A stretch of 11,667 nt of DNA from an uncultured Eubacteriales bacterium (lineage in GTDB: Bacteria > Bacillota > Clostridia > Christensenellales > Aristaeellaceae). The stretch is taken from positions 1 through 11,667 of the forward strand of contig USCR01000072.1 of NCBI GenBank assembly GCA_900553295.1. Reading direction: 5' to 3'. Under the pieces are notes generated by a model. The model was not told the origin of the DNA, ran no database searches, and saw only the letters and a list, made by a program, of their open reading frames with translations. Numbering within the stretch: position 1 is the first letter of the stretch; each line of letters begins with the position of its first letter. Below, one piece after another: positions 1 to 7,331 of this stretch. Position numbers and translations under genes: made by a program.

Positions 1-45
1 AAGGGCTTTCCGATCGCCCTTTGGAAACCTTCGGGCCCTTTGCAG
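1..45. repeat. Hairpin repeat copy R1, cut by the window edge
   Basis: This is the right part of the dispersed hairpin repeat seen again at 1201-1275, 7404-7460 and 7550-7610. Stem AAGGGC (1-6) pairs with GCCCTT (16-21) around loop TTTCCGATC. It is followed by the conserved tail AAACCTTCGGGCCC (25-38). In the complete copies a shorter hairpin with a GTTTCG lead-in sits just upstream, so that part probably lies left of the window. The repeat is non-coding as far as can be seen. Confidence 0.75.
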
Positions 46-142
46 TAGATGAGAATTGTACAAATTTGCAGCAAATGAGAACTATGCAAATTTGCAACGA
101 ATGGAAACTGTGCAAATTTGTAGCAGATAAGCACTGTAAAAA
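39..142. repeat. 26-bp direct tandem repeat, four copies
   Basis: Four contiguous 26-bp units start at 39, 65, 91 and 117. Each follows roughly TTTGCAGCARATGAGAACTG and then TGCAAA. The last unit is the most diverged. Each unit begins with TTTGCA and ends with TGCAAA, so the ends are complementary and the junctions form palindromes; the one at 85-96 (TGCAAATTTGCA) is perfect. There are no spacers, so this is not a CRISPR array. The tract is much more AT-rich than the flanking DNA. Iteron-like or regulator-binding roles are possible but nothing here proves either. Confidence 0.85.
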
Positions 143-150
143 TAGATTTT
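137..150. repeat. A/T-rich palindrome related to the 7336 and 7488 palindromes
   Basis: AAAAAT-AG-ATTTTT is a perfect 6-bp inverted repeat with an AG spacer. It matches the palindrome AAGAAAT-AG-ATTTCTT at 7336-7351 and 7488-7503 except for one paired substitution (G to A on one arm, C to T on the other). It is followed by GTGG, as in the minus-strand reading of the 7336 copy. The rest of 151-220 shows only a weak imperfect stem and no clear terminator for the gene ending at 221. Confidence 0.5.
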
Positions 151-220
151 TGTGGAAGGCACGGGCTCCTTGAAGCCAACCAGGAGGCCACGCCTTACTG
201 CATCCACATCACCACAAAAA

Positions 221-1108
221 TTACGTTTCAGCACCGGACGCCTGGCGCCCCGGTGCCAAATTTACCAGGAAAATACTGCCAATAATCAACACCCCTCCTG
301 CCAGGGTGGCCCATGTGAGCTTTTCGCCCAGAAAGAGAACCCCCGCTATCAGGGTCGTCAGGGGAATCAGATTCACAAAAATCGCCGAAGCAAGAGGCGA
401 AAGCGTGGCAAGGGCATTGCCGTACAAATAATAGCACAGCGCCGAGCACACCAGCGCCAGCACCGCCGCACTGGCCCAGCCGTCCCAGGAGACGGCGGCA
501 GGGTCAAACCCATCCGCCAGGGCGGCAGGCAGCAGCGTCACCGCGGCCATGGCCGCCTGCCAGGCGTTCATGCTCAGGCTGGAATACCGCTGGCGCAACC
601 GGCGGCTGAGGAAAATATAGGCTACCCATACCAGACTGGCCCCGAAGATAAACAGGATGCCCGCCAGGGAGTCCGTGCCCTCCCGGGAGGAGGACAAGGT
701 AATCAGCCCCACCCCCGCCAGGGACAGGAAAGCCCCCGCTGTCTGCATGGGCCGCAGCCGGGCGCGGGTGAGCAGCGCCTCCGCCCCCAGGGTCAGCACG
801 GGAATGGCCGCCAGAATCAGCGACGCACTCACCGTGGAGGTGCGCTGGATGCCGTTGTACTCACAGAAATAATACACCGTAATGCCTGCCAGGGAAGAGA
901 GAAACATGGGCAGCATGTCCTCCCGGCGCAGGCGCGGAGTTCCCTCGCGCCAAAGCAGCAGGGGAATCAGCGCGGCGGCGGCCAGCACATACCGCACAAA
1001 GGCCAGCCCCATGGGCTGAAAGCCCGCGTTCATTCCCTGCTTGCTGAAAATAAAGGAGAGACCCCACATCACGTTGATAAACACCATGGTTCCGTAGGTC
1101 TTTCGCAT
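221..1108 (-). CDS. EamA/DMT-family membrane transporter
   Basis: The product is 295 aa, the usual length for the ten-helix drug/metabolite transporter superfamily with two tandem EamA domains, here roughly residues 5-140 and 150-285. It starts with the typical first helix (residues about 8-24, VFINVMWGLSFIFSKQGM), then long hydrophobic stretches with a short polar centre. The second half carries the family-like LSPLASAIFVNLIPLTTLIAGVLFLGE segment, here about residues 233-260. Members export metabolites, amino acids or drugs across the inner membrane; the substrate cannot be told from sequence. The ATG at 1108-1106 has GGAG five bases upstream (1117-1114 on the complement). It appears monocistronic, with repeat R2 in its upstream region. 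The family call is firm and the substrate unknown. Confidence 0.93.
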   Translation of the reverse strand: MRKTYGTMVFINVMWGLSFIFSKQGMNAGFQPMGLAFVRYVLAAAALIPLLLWREGTPRLRREDMLPMFLSSLAGITVYYFCEYNGIQRTSTVSASLILAAIPVLTLGAEALLTRARLRPMQTAGAFLSLAGVGLITLSSSREGTDSLAGILFIFGASLVWVAYIFLSRRLRQRYSSLSMNAWQAAMAAVTLLPAALADGFDPAAVSWDGWASAAVLALVCSALCYYLYGNALATLSPLASAIFVNLIPLTTLIAGVLFLGEKLTWATLAGGVLIIGSIFLVNLAPGRQASGAET

Positions 1109-1200
1109 GGACGCTCCGTTCCTTTCCGTATATGAGGTTTACGCCACAGACCGTTGATAAGGTATTTCTTGCATGTTGCAGAATGCATGCTGGCAAGCGT

Positions 1201-1275
1201 AGGAGGTTTCGCGCCTGCGGGCGCGACCAAAGGGCTTTCCGGTTGCCCTTTGGAAACCTTCGGTCCCTGTGCTTG
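1201..1275. repeat. Hairpin repeat copy R2
   Basis: This is a full two-hairpin copy. Hairpin 1 is TCGCGCC (1209-1215), loop TGCG, then GGCGCGA (1220-1226). Hairpin 2 is CCAAAGGGC (1227-1235), loop TTTCCGGTT, then GCCCTTTGG (1245-1253). The tail AAACCTTCGG follows. Compared with the 7404 copy the hairpin-1 stem has changed on both arms (TCGCCTC/GAGGCGA there) and stays fully paired. It lies between two minus-strand genes (1109-1346). The rest of that gap contains a partly palindromic tract at about 1167-1196 and a short GAAAAGC/GCTTTTC inverted repeat at 1333-1348 over the stop of the next gene. Confidence 0.8.
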
Positions 1276-1346
1276 TGGGTGCTTTTGTAGGCTGAGAAAA
1301 TGGGACGTTTTTTGTTCAGCGCTTTAGCTTGGGAAAAGCACGCTTT

Positions 1347-1967
1347 TCAGCGTCCAGTGGCTGACGCCAGGGCCTTGCCCAGTGCTGCTCCCGCCGCCCG
1401 GGCCTCCACCTCCGCCCGGCGAAGGATGCCCTGCACGTCCCAGCCCTGGATGTCGATGCCCTCGGCACGTATGGAGCGGAACTCCGGGATGCCCAGGGTG
1501 GTGAGCACCGCGCGCATGTATCCCGCGCCCCAGTCGTTTTCACCCACGGGGCTGCCGGCGGTGGTGATGTATACGGCCTGCTTGCCCTGCGCCAGGCCCA
1601 CGGGCTCCCCCTCCGGGGTGTAACGGAAGGTCAGGTTGCGCACATAGATATTTTCCACCCAGATTTTCAGCGCCGCGGGGAAGGACAGGTCCCAGTAGGG
1701 CGCGCCGATGAGCACCGCGTCCGCCCGGGCAAATGCGTAGGCCGGTCGCAGCAGCGGGTCGTCCCAACGCTGGGCGTCGCACAGGGCCTCCTTGCGCTGG
1801 AGCACCGGGGCGGTAACGGGCTGCAGGTTCATGCGGGTCAGGTCGTGCTCCTGTATCTCCAGGGCGGGGCAAGACCGGCGGGCTTCCTCCAGGAAGGCCC
1901 GGCACAGGGCGTGGGTGCGGGAAAGCTCGGGCCCCCGCATGCAGGCGTTTACAAATAAAAGGCGCAT
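1347..1967 (-). CDS. Azoreductase-like NAD(P)H flavin oxidoreductase
   Basis: This 206-aa protein has a flavodoxin-like fold of the FMN-dependent NADH:quinone/azo reductase (AzoR) type. The N-terminal strand MRLLFVNACMRG leads into the phosphate-binding region. The central PYWDLSFPAALKIWVENIY matches the AzoR-type 'P-(x)n-FPA-LK-W/Y-D' segment around the flavin. It is followed by LTFRYTPEGEPVGLAQGKQ and YITTAGSP, which are typical of the family. Such enzymes reduce quinones, azo compounds or nitroaromatics in the cytosol using NAD(P)H. The reading frame extends upstream to 2033, but the ATG at 1967-1965 is preferred: a GGAAGGGAG ribosome site lies just upstream and the family's first strand starts there. 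It is divergent from the BMP operon. The exact substrate is not predictable. Confidence 0.88.
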   Translation of the reverse strand: MRLLFVNACMRGPELSRTHALCRAFLEEARRSCPALEIQEHDLTRMNLQPVTAPVLQRKEALCDAQRWDDPLLRPAYAFARADAVLIGAPYWDLSFPAALKIWVENIYVRNLTFRYTPEGEPVGLAQGKQAVYITTAGSPVGENDWGAGYMRAVLTTLGIPEFRSIRAEGIDIQGWDVQGILRRAEVEARAAGAALGKALASATGR

Positions 1968-2059
1968 GGCGCTCCCTTCCTTGCGCCGGAACACGACTGC
2001 CCCGGCATGCAAAACAAAAAATTTTCCATACATTTCTTCGACTTCCCGGCAGGATTCCC

Positions 2060-2090
2060 TTGCATAAAAAACAAATTGTAAAGGTAATAC
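2060..2090 (+). promoter_or_regulatory. Possible promoter of the BMP operon
   Basis: TTGCAT (2060-2065) and TAATAC (2085-2090) could be -35 and -10 elements, in an A-rich stretch about 45 bases before the ATG. The 19-base spacer is longer than ideal, so this is tentative. No purine riboswitch core was recognised in the 100-base leader. The ribosome site AGGAGG is at 2119-2124, nine bases before the start. Confidence 0.3.
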
Positions 2091-2133
2091 CGCTCTTTTT
2101 TTCGGGCGGAAATTATACAGGAGGTTCTATCCC

Positions 2134-3123
2134 ATGAAAAAGATTTTGGCGGTGACGCTGACTCTGGCGCTGTGCATCTCCATGCTGGCGGTCCCCGCAA
2201 TGGCGGAGGAGAAGACCACCCCGTCTATCTGCATCGTGGTGGCTGGCGGCCTGGGCGACCGTTCCTTCTATGACTCGGCCAATGAGGGCATTGAGCAGCT
2301 GAAGGCGGACTATGGCACGGAAATCCGGGTCATCGAGTGCAAGGAAGACGCATCCCTGTACGAGAGCAGCCTGATTGACGCGGCGGAGGTTTCCGACGTG
2401 ATCGCCGCGGTGGGCTGGCAGTTCTGGGACAGCCTGCCCGGGGTTATCGAGGCCTTCCCGGACAAGCAGTTCCTGTTTATCGACAATGCCATCGACGGTT
2501 CCTTCGCAAACGGCATGTCCATCCTGTATGCCCAGAACGAGGGCTCCTTCCTGGTGGGCTACATTGCCGCCAAGCTGACCAAGACCGGTAAGATCGGCGT
2601 GGTGGGCGGCGAGGACAGCGCCACCATCAACGACTTCATCGTGGGCTACGAGGCGGGCGCCGCTTATGCCAACCCGGACATCACGGTGGAGAAGCAGTAT
2701 GCCAACGGCTTTGAAGATCCTGCCAACGGCAAGGAGTGCGCCCTGGCCCTGTACGGCATGGGCTGCGACATCGTGTTCCAGGTGGCGGGCAAGACCGGCG
2801 AGGGCGTGTTCGAGGCCGCGGCGGAAACCGGCAACTACGCCATCGGCGTGGACGGCGACCAGAAGTACATCAACCCCGATGTGATCATCTGCTCCATGGT
2901 GAAGAAGGTGGGCAAGTCCATCTATGACACCGTGGCCGACATGGAGAACTACTTCAAGGGCGGCGAGATCTGGGAGGCCGACATGGCCACCGGCTACATC
3001 GACGTGGTATACGGCGACGATACCATGCCCCAGCAGGTTTCCGACGAGCTGAAGGCGGAGGTCGAGGCGCTGAAGGAGAAGATCATCAGCGGCGAGATCG
3101 AAGTCCCCACCACGCTGGAGTAA
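2134..3123 (+). CDS. BMP-family substrate-binding protein (nucleoside ABC importer)
   Basis: This 329-aa extracytoplasmic binding protein belongs to the BMP/Med/PnrA family, whose characterised members bind purine nucleosides. Residues 1-24 form a signal peptide: KK, a hydrophobic core, then the AMA cleavage site before EE. The mature part shows family motifs: GGLGDRSFYDSANEGI (about 38-53), a GEDSATINDFIVGYEAGA segment (about 153-170), VFQVAGKTGEGVFEAA and AIGVDGDQ. Most Gram-positive homologues are lipoproteins with a G/A/S-Cys lipobox. Here the only early cysteine, Cys14, is preceded by Leu, so a lipid anchor is not evident. It is the first gene of the importer operon and is separated from the ATPase by a hairpin plus T-run. 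The family is certain; nucleoside as ligand is inferred from the family and from the nearby purine permease. Confidence 0.95.
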   Translation: MKKILAVTLTLALCISMLAVPAMAEEKTTPSICIVVAGGLGDRSFYDSANEGIEQLKADYGTEIRVIECKEDASLYESSLIDAAEVSDVIAAVGWQFWDSLPGVIEAFPDKQFLFIDNAIDGSFANGMSILYAQNEGSFLVGYIAAKLTKTGKIGVVGGEDSATINDFIVGYEAGAAYANPDITVEKQYANGFEDPANGKECALALYGMGCDIVFQVAGKTGEGVFEAAAETGNYAIGVDGDQKYINPDVIICSMVKKVGKSIYDTVADMENYFKGGEIWEADMATGYIDVVYGDDTMPQQVSDELKAEVEALKEKIISGEIEVPTTLE

Positions 3124-3142
3124 CAAACGCACAGGCATCCAT

Positions 3143-3197
3143 GGGGGGAGGCGGCTTCGCACAGGCGGGGACGCCTCCCCTTTCCTTCCGTTTTTTT
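3143..3197 (+). terminator. Intra-operon hairpin with T-run (attenuator-like)
   Basis: GGGGAGGCG (3145-3153) pairs perfectly with CGCCTCCCC (3172-3180) around an 18-base loop. It is followed by a T-rich tract ending in seven Ts (3181-3197). It lies 21 bases after the binding-protein stop and before the ATPase start at 3225. This position is typical of partial terminators or mRNA-stabilising stems that keep binding protein in excess over the membrane components. That function is inferred. Confidence 0.8.
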
Positions 3198-3224
3198 CTG
3201 AAATGCAAAAGCGAGGCGATTGAT

Positions 3225-4766
3225 TTGGCACAGGGCGAGACCATCGTTTCCTTCCAGCACGTATCCATGCAGTTCCCCGGTGTGCTGGCGAATCATGACG
3301 TGACGCTGGACATCCGCAAGGGGGAGGTCTTTGCCCTGGTGGGGGAAAACGGCGCGGGCAAGTCCACGCTGATGAACATCCTCTATGGGCTGAACACGCC
3401 CACCAGCGGCAAGGTGCTCGTCAAGGGCAGCCAGGTTACGCACTTTAGTCCCAGCGAGGCCATTGCCCGGGGCGTGGGCATGGTGCATCAGCACTTTATG
3501 CTGGTGCCCTCCTTTACCGTGGCGCAGAACATTGTGCTGAGCAATGAGCCCCGCAGGCTGGGCATTTTCTGCGACTTTGCTAAGGCGGAGGAGGAGACCC
3601 AGGCCCTGGTGCAGGAATATGGCCTGACCGTGGACCCTCGGGCCAAGGTGGAGGACATCAGCGTGGGCTTGCAGCAGCGGGTGGAGATCCTCAAAACCCT
3701 GCGCCGGGGCGCCGATGTGCTCATCCTGGACGAACCCACCGCCGTGCTGACCCCCCAGGAGACCGACGAGCTCTTCGGGGTGATCCGCCGCATGGTGCGG
3801 GAAAAGCAGATGACCATCATCATCATCACCCATAAGCTCTACGAGGTCATGGCCATTTCCGACCGGGTGGGCGTCATGCGCCAGGGCAAGCTGGTGGGCG
3901 TGGCGGAGACCAAGGACGTGAACGAGCGCATCCTGGCGGCCATGATGGTGGGCAAGGAAGTGCTCCTGGACGCCCTGGACCGGGAGGACAGGGGCGAGAC
4001 GGAAACGGCGGTGGAGGTCCAGGACCTGCAAGCCCTGGACAATCGCGGTCTGCCCGCCGTGCGCGGGGTGAGCCTGACGGTGCGCCGGGGAGAGATCCTG
4101 GGCATTGCGGGCATTGAGGGCAACGGACAGAGTGAGCTCATCGAGGCCATCACCGGCATGCGTCCCCTGCGGGGTGGCGCGGTGACCATCATGGGCAAGT
4201 CCATTGCGGGGAAAACCCCCGGGGAGATTCGCGCCCTGGGGCTGGCCCATGTGCCCGAGGACCGGCTGGCCACCGGCGTATGTGCCCCCGCGGACATCAC
4301 CGATAACCTGATTGTGGGCAAGGAAAAGGACCCTCGCTTCTCCTGGAAACGCATCCACATGAAGCGCAAGGCCATACGCGCCTACGCCCAGGAGATCTTC
4401 CAGCGCTTCGACATCCGGGGCGCGGGGGTGGACACGGCGGTGGGTTCCCTCTCGGGAGGCAACATGCAGAAGGTGGTGGTGGCCCGGGAGTTCTCCTTCG
4501 ACACGCCGGTGCTCATCATTTCCCAGCCCACCCGGGGCGTGGACATCGGCGCCATGGACTTCATCCACCAGCAGATCATGCAAAAGCGCAACGCGGGCTG
4601 CGCCATCCTGCTGGTGAGCGCCGACCTGGACGAGCTGCTCCGCCTGTCCGACCGGCTGCTGACCATTTATGAGGGCAAAATTACCGGCGAGTTCCAGGCG
4701 GGGGACATTGACAAGCGGGAAATCAGCTACTACATGACCGGCGGGCGGAAGGAGGAACAAGCATGA
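3225..4766 (+). CDS. BMP-type ABC importer ATPase, two nucleotide-binding domains
   Basis: This 513-aa protein is a tandem ATPase of the BMP/simple-sugar (YufO/NupA, RbsA-like) class and energises nucleoside import at the cytoplasmic face. NBD1 has a canonical Walker A (GENGAGKST, about residues 40-48), signature-like ISVGLQQRVEIL and Walker B LILDEPTAVLTPQE. NBD2 has a degenerate Walker A (GIEGNGQSEL), signature LSGGNMQKVVVAREF and a Walker B ending SQPTRGVD. The second site thus lacks the usual DE pair, as is normal in this class. The frame is open from an ATG at 3141, but that ATG lies within the hairpin tract. TTG at 3225 is preferred: GAGG at 3213-3216 is eight bases upstream and the resulting length fits the family. 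It overlaps the next gene by four bases (ATGA). Confidence 0.95.
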   Translation: MAQGETIVSFQHVSMQFPGVLANHDVTLDIRKGEVFALVGENGAGKSTLMNILYGLNTPTSGKVLVKGSQVTHFSPSEAIARGVGMVHQHFMLVPSFTVAQNIVLSNEPRRLGIFCDFAKAEEETQALVQEYGLTVDPRAKVEDISVGLQQRVEILKTLRRGADVLILDEPTAVLTPQETDELFGVIRRMVREKQMTIIIITHKLYEVMAISDRVGVMRQGKLVGVAETKDVNERILAAMMVGKEVLLDALDREDRGETETAVEVQDLQALDNRGLPAVRGVSLTVRRGEILGIAGIEGNGQSELIEAITGMRPLRGGAVTIMGKSIAGKTPGEIRALGLAHVPEDRLATGVCAPADITDNLIVGKEKDPRFSWKRIHMKRKAIRAYAQEIFQRFDIRGAGVDTAVGSLSGGNMQKVVVAREFSFDTPVLIISQPTRGVDIGAMDFIHQQIMQKRNAGCAILLVSADLDELLRLSDRLLTIYEGKITGEFQAGDIDKREISYYMTGGRKEEQA

Positions 4767-5845
4767 ACAATAGCAAAAGCCGCCTGCAATACCTCTTTTC
4801 CCTGACGGTGAGCGTGCTGCTGGCCCTGGTGCTGGGCGGACTGATTATGGCTGCCACGGGACATAACCCCATCGAGGGTTACGGCGCGCTGCTCAGCGGC
4901 GCCCTGGGCACCAGCCGGGGCATCGGCAATACCCTGGCCAAGTCCGCCACCCTGTGCCTCACGGGCCTGGCCACGGCGGTGGCGGCCCAGGCGGGCATCT
5001 TCAACGTGGGTGGCGAGGGCCAGCTGTACCTGGGGGCCATTGCCTCGGCCTATGTGGGGGCGCGGCTCACGGGGGTTACGCCCTGGATCGCCTTGCCCCT
5101 GTGCTTCCTGGCGGCCATTGCCGCGGGCGGGCTGTACGCCTGGATTCCCGCGGTGCTGAAGGTGAAGATGAAGGTCAACGAGGTCATCACCACCATCATG
5201 ATGAACTCCGCGGCCATCTACTTCTGCTCCTACCTGGCCAACGGCCCCTTGAAAACCTCCCAGCGGGGCGTTTCCGCCGGCACGGACGCGGTGGACCCGG
5301 CCTTTATGTTTAGCCGGGTGATCAAGCTGTCCAACCTGACGGAGAGCATTTTCTACGCCGCGGCCATCGCGCTGATTGTCTGGTACGTGATGCGCAAAAC
5401 CACTGCGGGCTTTGAAATGAAACTCACGGGCAATAACGAACGCTTTGCCCGCTTTAGCGGCATCAAGGCCGGCAAGCTGGCCATCTGGAGCATGGTGGCC
5501 TCCGGGGCTATCTGCGGCCTGGTGGGCATGTTCGAGGTGTTCGGCCTGCACAAGCGCTTTGTAACCACGGTGTCCAACGAGTTTTACTTCGACGGCATGC
5601 TGGTGGCCATGATTATGCGCTACCAGCCCCTGGGGATTATTCTCATGAGCCTGTTCTTCGGGGTGCTGAAGGTGGGCGCCACGGCCATGGAAGGCGATGT
5701 GGGCATCTCCAGCGAGCTGATCCTGATTGTGCAGTCCATTATCATTTTCTTCATGGCGGCGGAACAGGGCATCATGAACAGCATACTGGCCAGGCGCGCC
5801 CGGAAGCGGGCCGCCCTGACCCTGGAAAAGGAGGCGGGGGCGTAA
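4763..5845 (+). CDS. BMP-type ABC importer permease, first subunit
   Basis: This 360-aa inner-membrane permease of the BPD_transp_2 family resembles YufP/NupB. It has an N-terminal helix (about residues 9-31) and the family motif GIFNVGGEGQ near residues 84-93, in the region that normally follows the second or third helix. A conserved VNEVITTIMMN segment is near 139-149, and C-terminal helices end in a basic tail. It forms the translocation channel as a heterodimer with the product of the next gene. The start at 4763 overlaps the ATPase stop as ATGA and has GGAGGA at 4751-4756; it ends in TAATG with the next start. The tight overlaps indicate translational coupling. It has full length and no defects. 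Confidence 0.95.
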   Translation: MNNSKSRLQYLFSLTVSVLLALVLGGLIMAATGHNPIEGYGALLSGALGTSRGIGNTLAKSATLCLTGLATAVAAQAGIFNVGGEGQLYLGAIASAYVGARLTGVTPWIALPLCFLAAIAAGGLYAWIPAVLKVKMKVNEVITTIMMNSAAIYFCSYLANGPLKTSQRGVSAGTDAVDPAFMFSRVIKLSNLTESIFYAAAIALIVWYVMRKTTAGFEMKLTGNNERFARFSGIKAGKLAIWSMVASGAICGLVGMFEVFGLHKRFVTTVSNEFYFDGMLVAMIMRYQPLGIILMSLFFGVLKVGATAMEGDVGISSELILIVQSIIIFFMAAEQGIMNSILARRARKRAALTLEKEAGA

Positions 5846-6780
5846 TGGATTGGAGCAATGTATTCAATATGGGCCTGCTGCAAAACACCCTGCGCACCGC
5901 AACCCCGGTGATTCTGGTGGGCCTGGGCTGCCTGATGACGGACCACGTGGGTATCATGAACATCGGCGTGGACGGCATGATGCTGGTGGGCGCGTTCATG
6001 GCGGTGCTGGGAAGCTATTTCTTCTCCAGCTGGGCCATGGGACTGCTGTTTGCCGTGCTGGCCGGGGTGCTGCTGGGGCTGTTCTACGGGCTGTTTGTGG
6101 TGAAGTTCAAGAGCGACGAGTTCATCATCGGCGTGGCGCTGAACAGCTTCGCCGGCGGGCTGACGGTGTTCCTGCTGCGGACCATCTTCGGCGTGAAGGG
6201 CGCCTTCTCCGATCCTGGCATTGTGAGCCTGCCCACCATTTCGGCGGACTGGCTGGAAGGCATCCCCCTCATCGGGCCGCTGCTGAACAATAACACCCTG
6301 CTGGTCTATTGCAGCTGGGTGCTGGTGTACCTGTGCTGGCTGTTTATTTACCGCACGCCGGTGGGCTTCTGGATGCGGGCGGCGGGGGAACATCCTCAGT
6401 CCCTGCGCTCGGCGGGCAAGAGCCCGGAGAAAATGAAGTACCTGGCGTCGGTGCTCTGCGGCATTTTCAGCGGCCTGGGCGGGGCGCACCTGTCCCTGGG
6501 CTACCTGACCATGTTCAGCGAGAACATGTCCGCCTCCCGGGGTTACATCGCCGTGGCCTGCGTGATCTTTGGACGGTCGAACCCGCCCATGGTGTTCCTG
6601 GCGGCGCTGGTGTTCGGCTTCATCGACGCCATGGGTATGCGGCTGCAGTCCGTGGGGTTCCCCTCCTCCCTGACGTCCACCTTCCCCTATGTGGGCACGG
6701 TGCTGCTCATGGTGCTGGTGGTGTGGCACGCGGGGCAGAAGAAAAAACGCCTGGCCCGCAACCTGGCCGCGCAGCGGTAA
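5845..6780 (+). CDS. BMP-type ABC importer permease, second subunit
   Basis: This 311-aa permease of the BPD_transp_2 family resembles YufQ/NupC and is the usual shorter partner of the preceding permease. It contains the family motif NIGVDGMMLVGAF (about residues 36-48), the counterpart of GIFNVGGEGQ, and FKSDEFIIGVALN (about 91-103). The PVGFWMRAAGEHPQSLRSAG loop (about 172-191) is the expected cytoplasmic loop that meets the ATPase. The C-terminus is basic (KKKRLARN). Its ATG shares one base with the upstream stop, and GGAGG at 5830-5834 serves as ribosome site. It is the last gene of the operon, followed by a strong terminator. Confidence 0.95.
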   Translation: MDWSNVFNMGLLQNTLRTATPVILVGLGCLMTDHVGIMNIGVDGMMLVGAFMAVLGSYFFSSWAMGLLFAVLAGVLLGLFYGLFVVKFKSDEFIIGVALNSFAGGLTVFLLRTIFGVKGAFSDPGIVSLPTISADWLEGIPLIGPLLNNNTLLVYCSWVLVYLCWLFIYRTPVGFWMRAAGEHPQSLRSAGKSPEKMKYLASVLCGIFSGLGGAHLSLGYLTMFSENMSASRGYIAVACVIFGRSNPPMVFLAALVFGFIDAMGMRLQSVGFPSSLTSTFPYVGTVLLMVLVVWHAGQKKKRLARNLAAQR

Positions 6781-6824
6781 CGGGGTACACCCACGGGGCT
6801 TTCCCCGAAAAAACGGATTATCAT

Positions 6825-6870
6825 AGCGCCTTTCCAAGCCCTGCGGGCCAGGAAAGGCGCTCATTTTTTT
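6825..6870 (+). terminator. Rho-independent terminator of the BMP operon
   Basis: AGCGCCTTTCC (6825-6835) pairs perfectly over 11 bp with GGAAAGGCGCT (6851-6861), followed by CATTTTTTT. It lies 45 bases past the last permease stop. A small CGGGG-CTTT-CCCCG stem at 6794-6807 lies between the stop and the terminator. Confidence 0.93.
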
Positions 6871-7226
6871 GCAGCAACGATTATGCAAAGACGGAAAAGC
6901 AGCGCATGAGTGGCACTTCCTCTTGTCTCTCGACCGACAGGGTCCGTATCGGGCACGCCATTTGGTTTGGCCCTGGGCCAGCAACCAATCGGGTGCCGGG
7001 GCGGGTACGCACCTTGCATGGCACCGATGCCGGGGCGCGTACCGCTGCACAGGGGTGCTGCCGTAGCGGCCCCTTGCCGACACTCCAAGGATAAACCGGC
7101 GCCATGGAGCCGGGGGAGGGATCAGCTGCGCCGAAGGCGACAGTGGCCCTCCCAGGGACGGACGTGAACCCAGCTGGGCGCGCCCCTGCGAGGCTAGCGG
7201 TGCACTGTTCCTTAGCAACGGGGGGT
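6871..7226. other. GC-rich hairpin-dense tract, candidate structured RNA
   Basis: No credible gene is seen: open frames on both strands have unrelated, low-complexity translations and no family resemblance. Three stems stand out. A compound hairpin at 6952-6997 has GGCAC/GTGCC outside, TTGGTT/AACCAA, then TGGCC/GGCCA around CTG. GGTACGC (7004-7010) pairs with GCGTACC (7037-7043) and encloses GGCA/TGCC. GGGAGGG (7114-7120) pairs with CCCTCCC (7147-7153) and encloses CGCC-GAA-GGCG. Palindromes CCCAGCTGGG (7169-7178) and GGGCGCGCCC (7176-7185) follow. TGCCGGGGCG followed by GTAC occurs twice (about 6994 and 7028). I do not recognise it as tmRNA, RNase P, SRP, 6S or a known riboswitch. The strand is undetermined. 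Confidence 0.4.
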
Positions 7227-7268
7227 CCGGGGGCGGCCATGAGACATGCACCCTTTGGCCGCCCCCGG
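7227..7268. repeat. 13-bp perfect inverted repeat
   Basis: CCGGGGGCGGCCA (7227-7239) is fully complementary to TGGCCGCCCCCGG (7256-7268), with a 16-base loop. One bulged base further out, GGT/ACC extends the stem. There is no T-run on either side, so it is not a simple terminator. It lies at the junction between the structured tract and the repeat cluster. Confidence 0.7.
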
Positions 7269-7277
7269 CACCCTTTG

Positions 7278-7331
7278 GGTACTTTCCAGTGATGGAAAGT
7301 ACCTCGTCCGCCCGCAGGCGGACGAAACCTC
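7278..7331 (-). repeat. Hairpin repeat copy in inverted orientation (R3)
   Basis: Read on the minus strand this is GGAGGTTTCG, then hairpin 1 (9-bp stem TCGTCCGCC/GGCGGACGA at 7304-7325, loop TGCG as in R2), then directly hairpin 2 (10-bp stem GGTACTTTCC/GGAAAGTACC at 7278-7303). The order and lead-in match the direct copies. Both stems are fully paired but have different sequences. It is back to back with the direct unit that starts at 7332, sharing the A/T palindrome at 7336-7351. Confidence 0.7.

Noticed and set aside
39..142. CRISPR array
   Set aside because: The repeats are contiguous with no spacers, and no cas genes are nearby.
2994..4760. 588-codon open frame on the minus strand opposite the ABC ATPase
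   Set aside because: It is antisense to a gene with clear Walker and signature motifs; the His/Gly/Gln-rich translation is a shadow.
7141..7185. 23S rRNA fragment (the minus strand contains AGCTGGGTTCA)
   Set aside because: Only about 11 bases match the rRNA segment I recall and the flanks differ, so chance is the simpler explanation.
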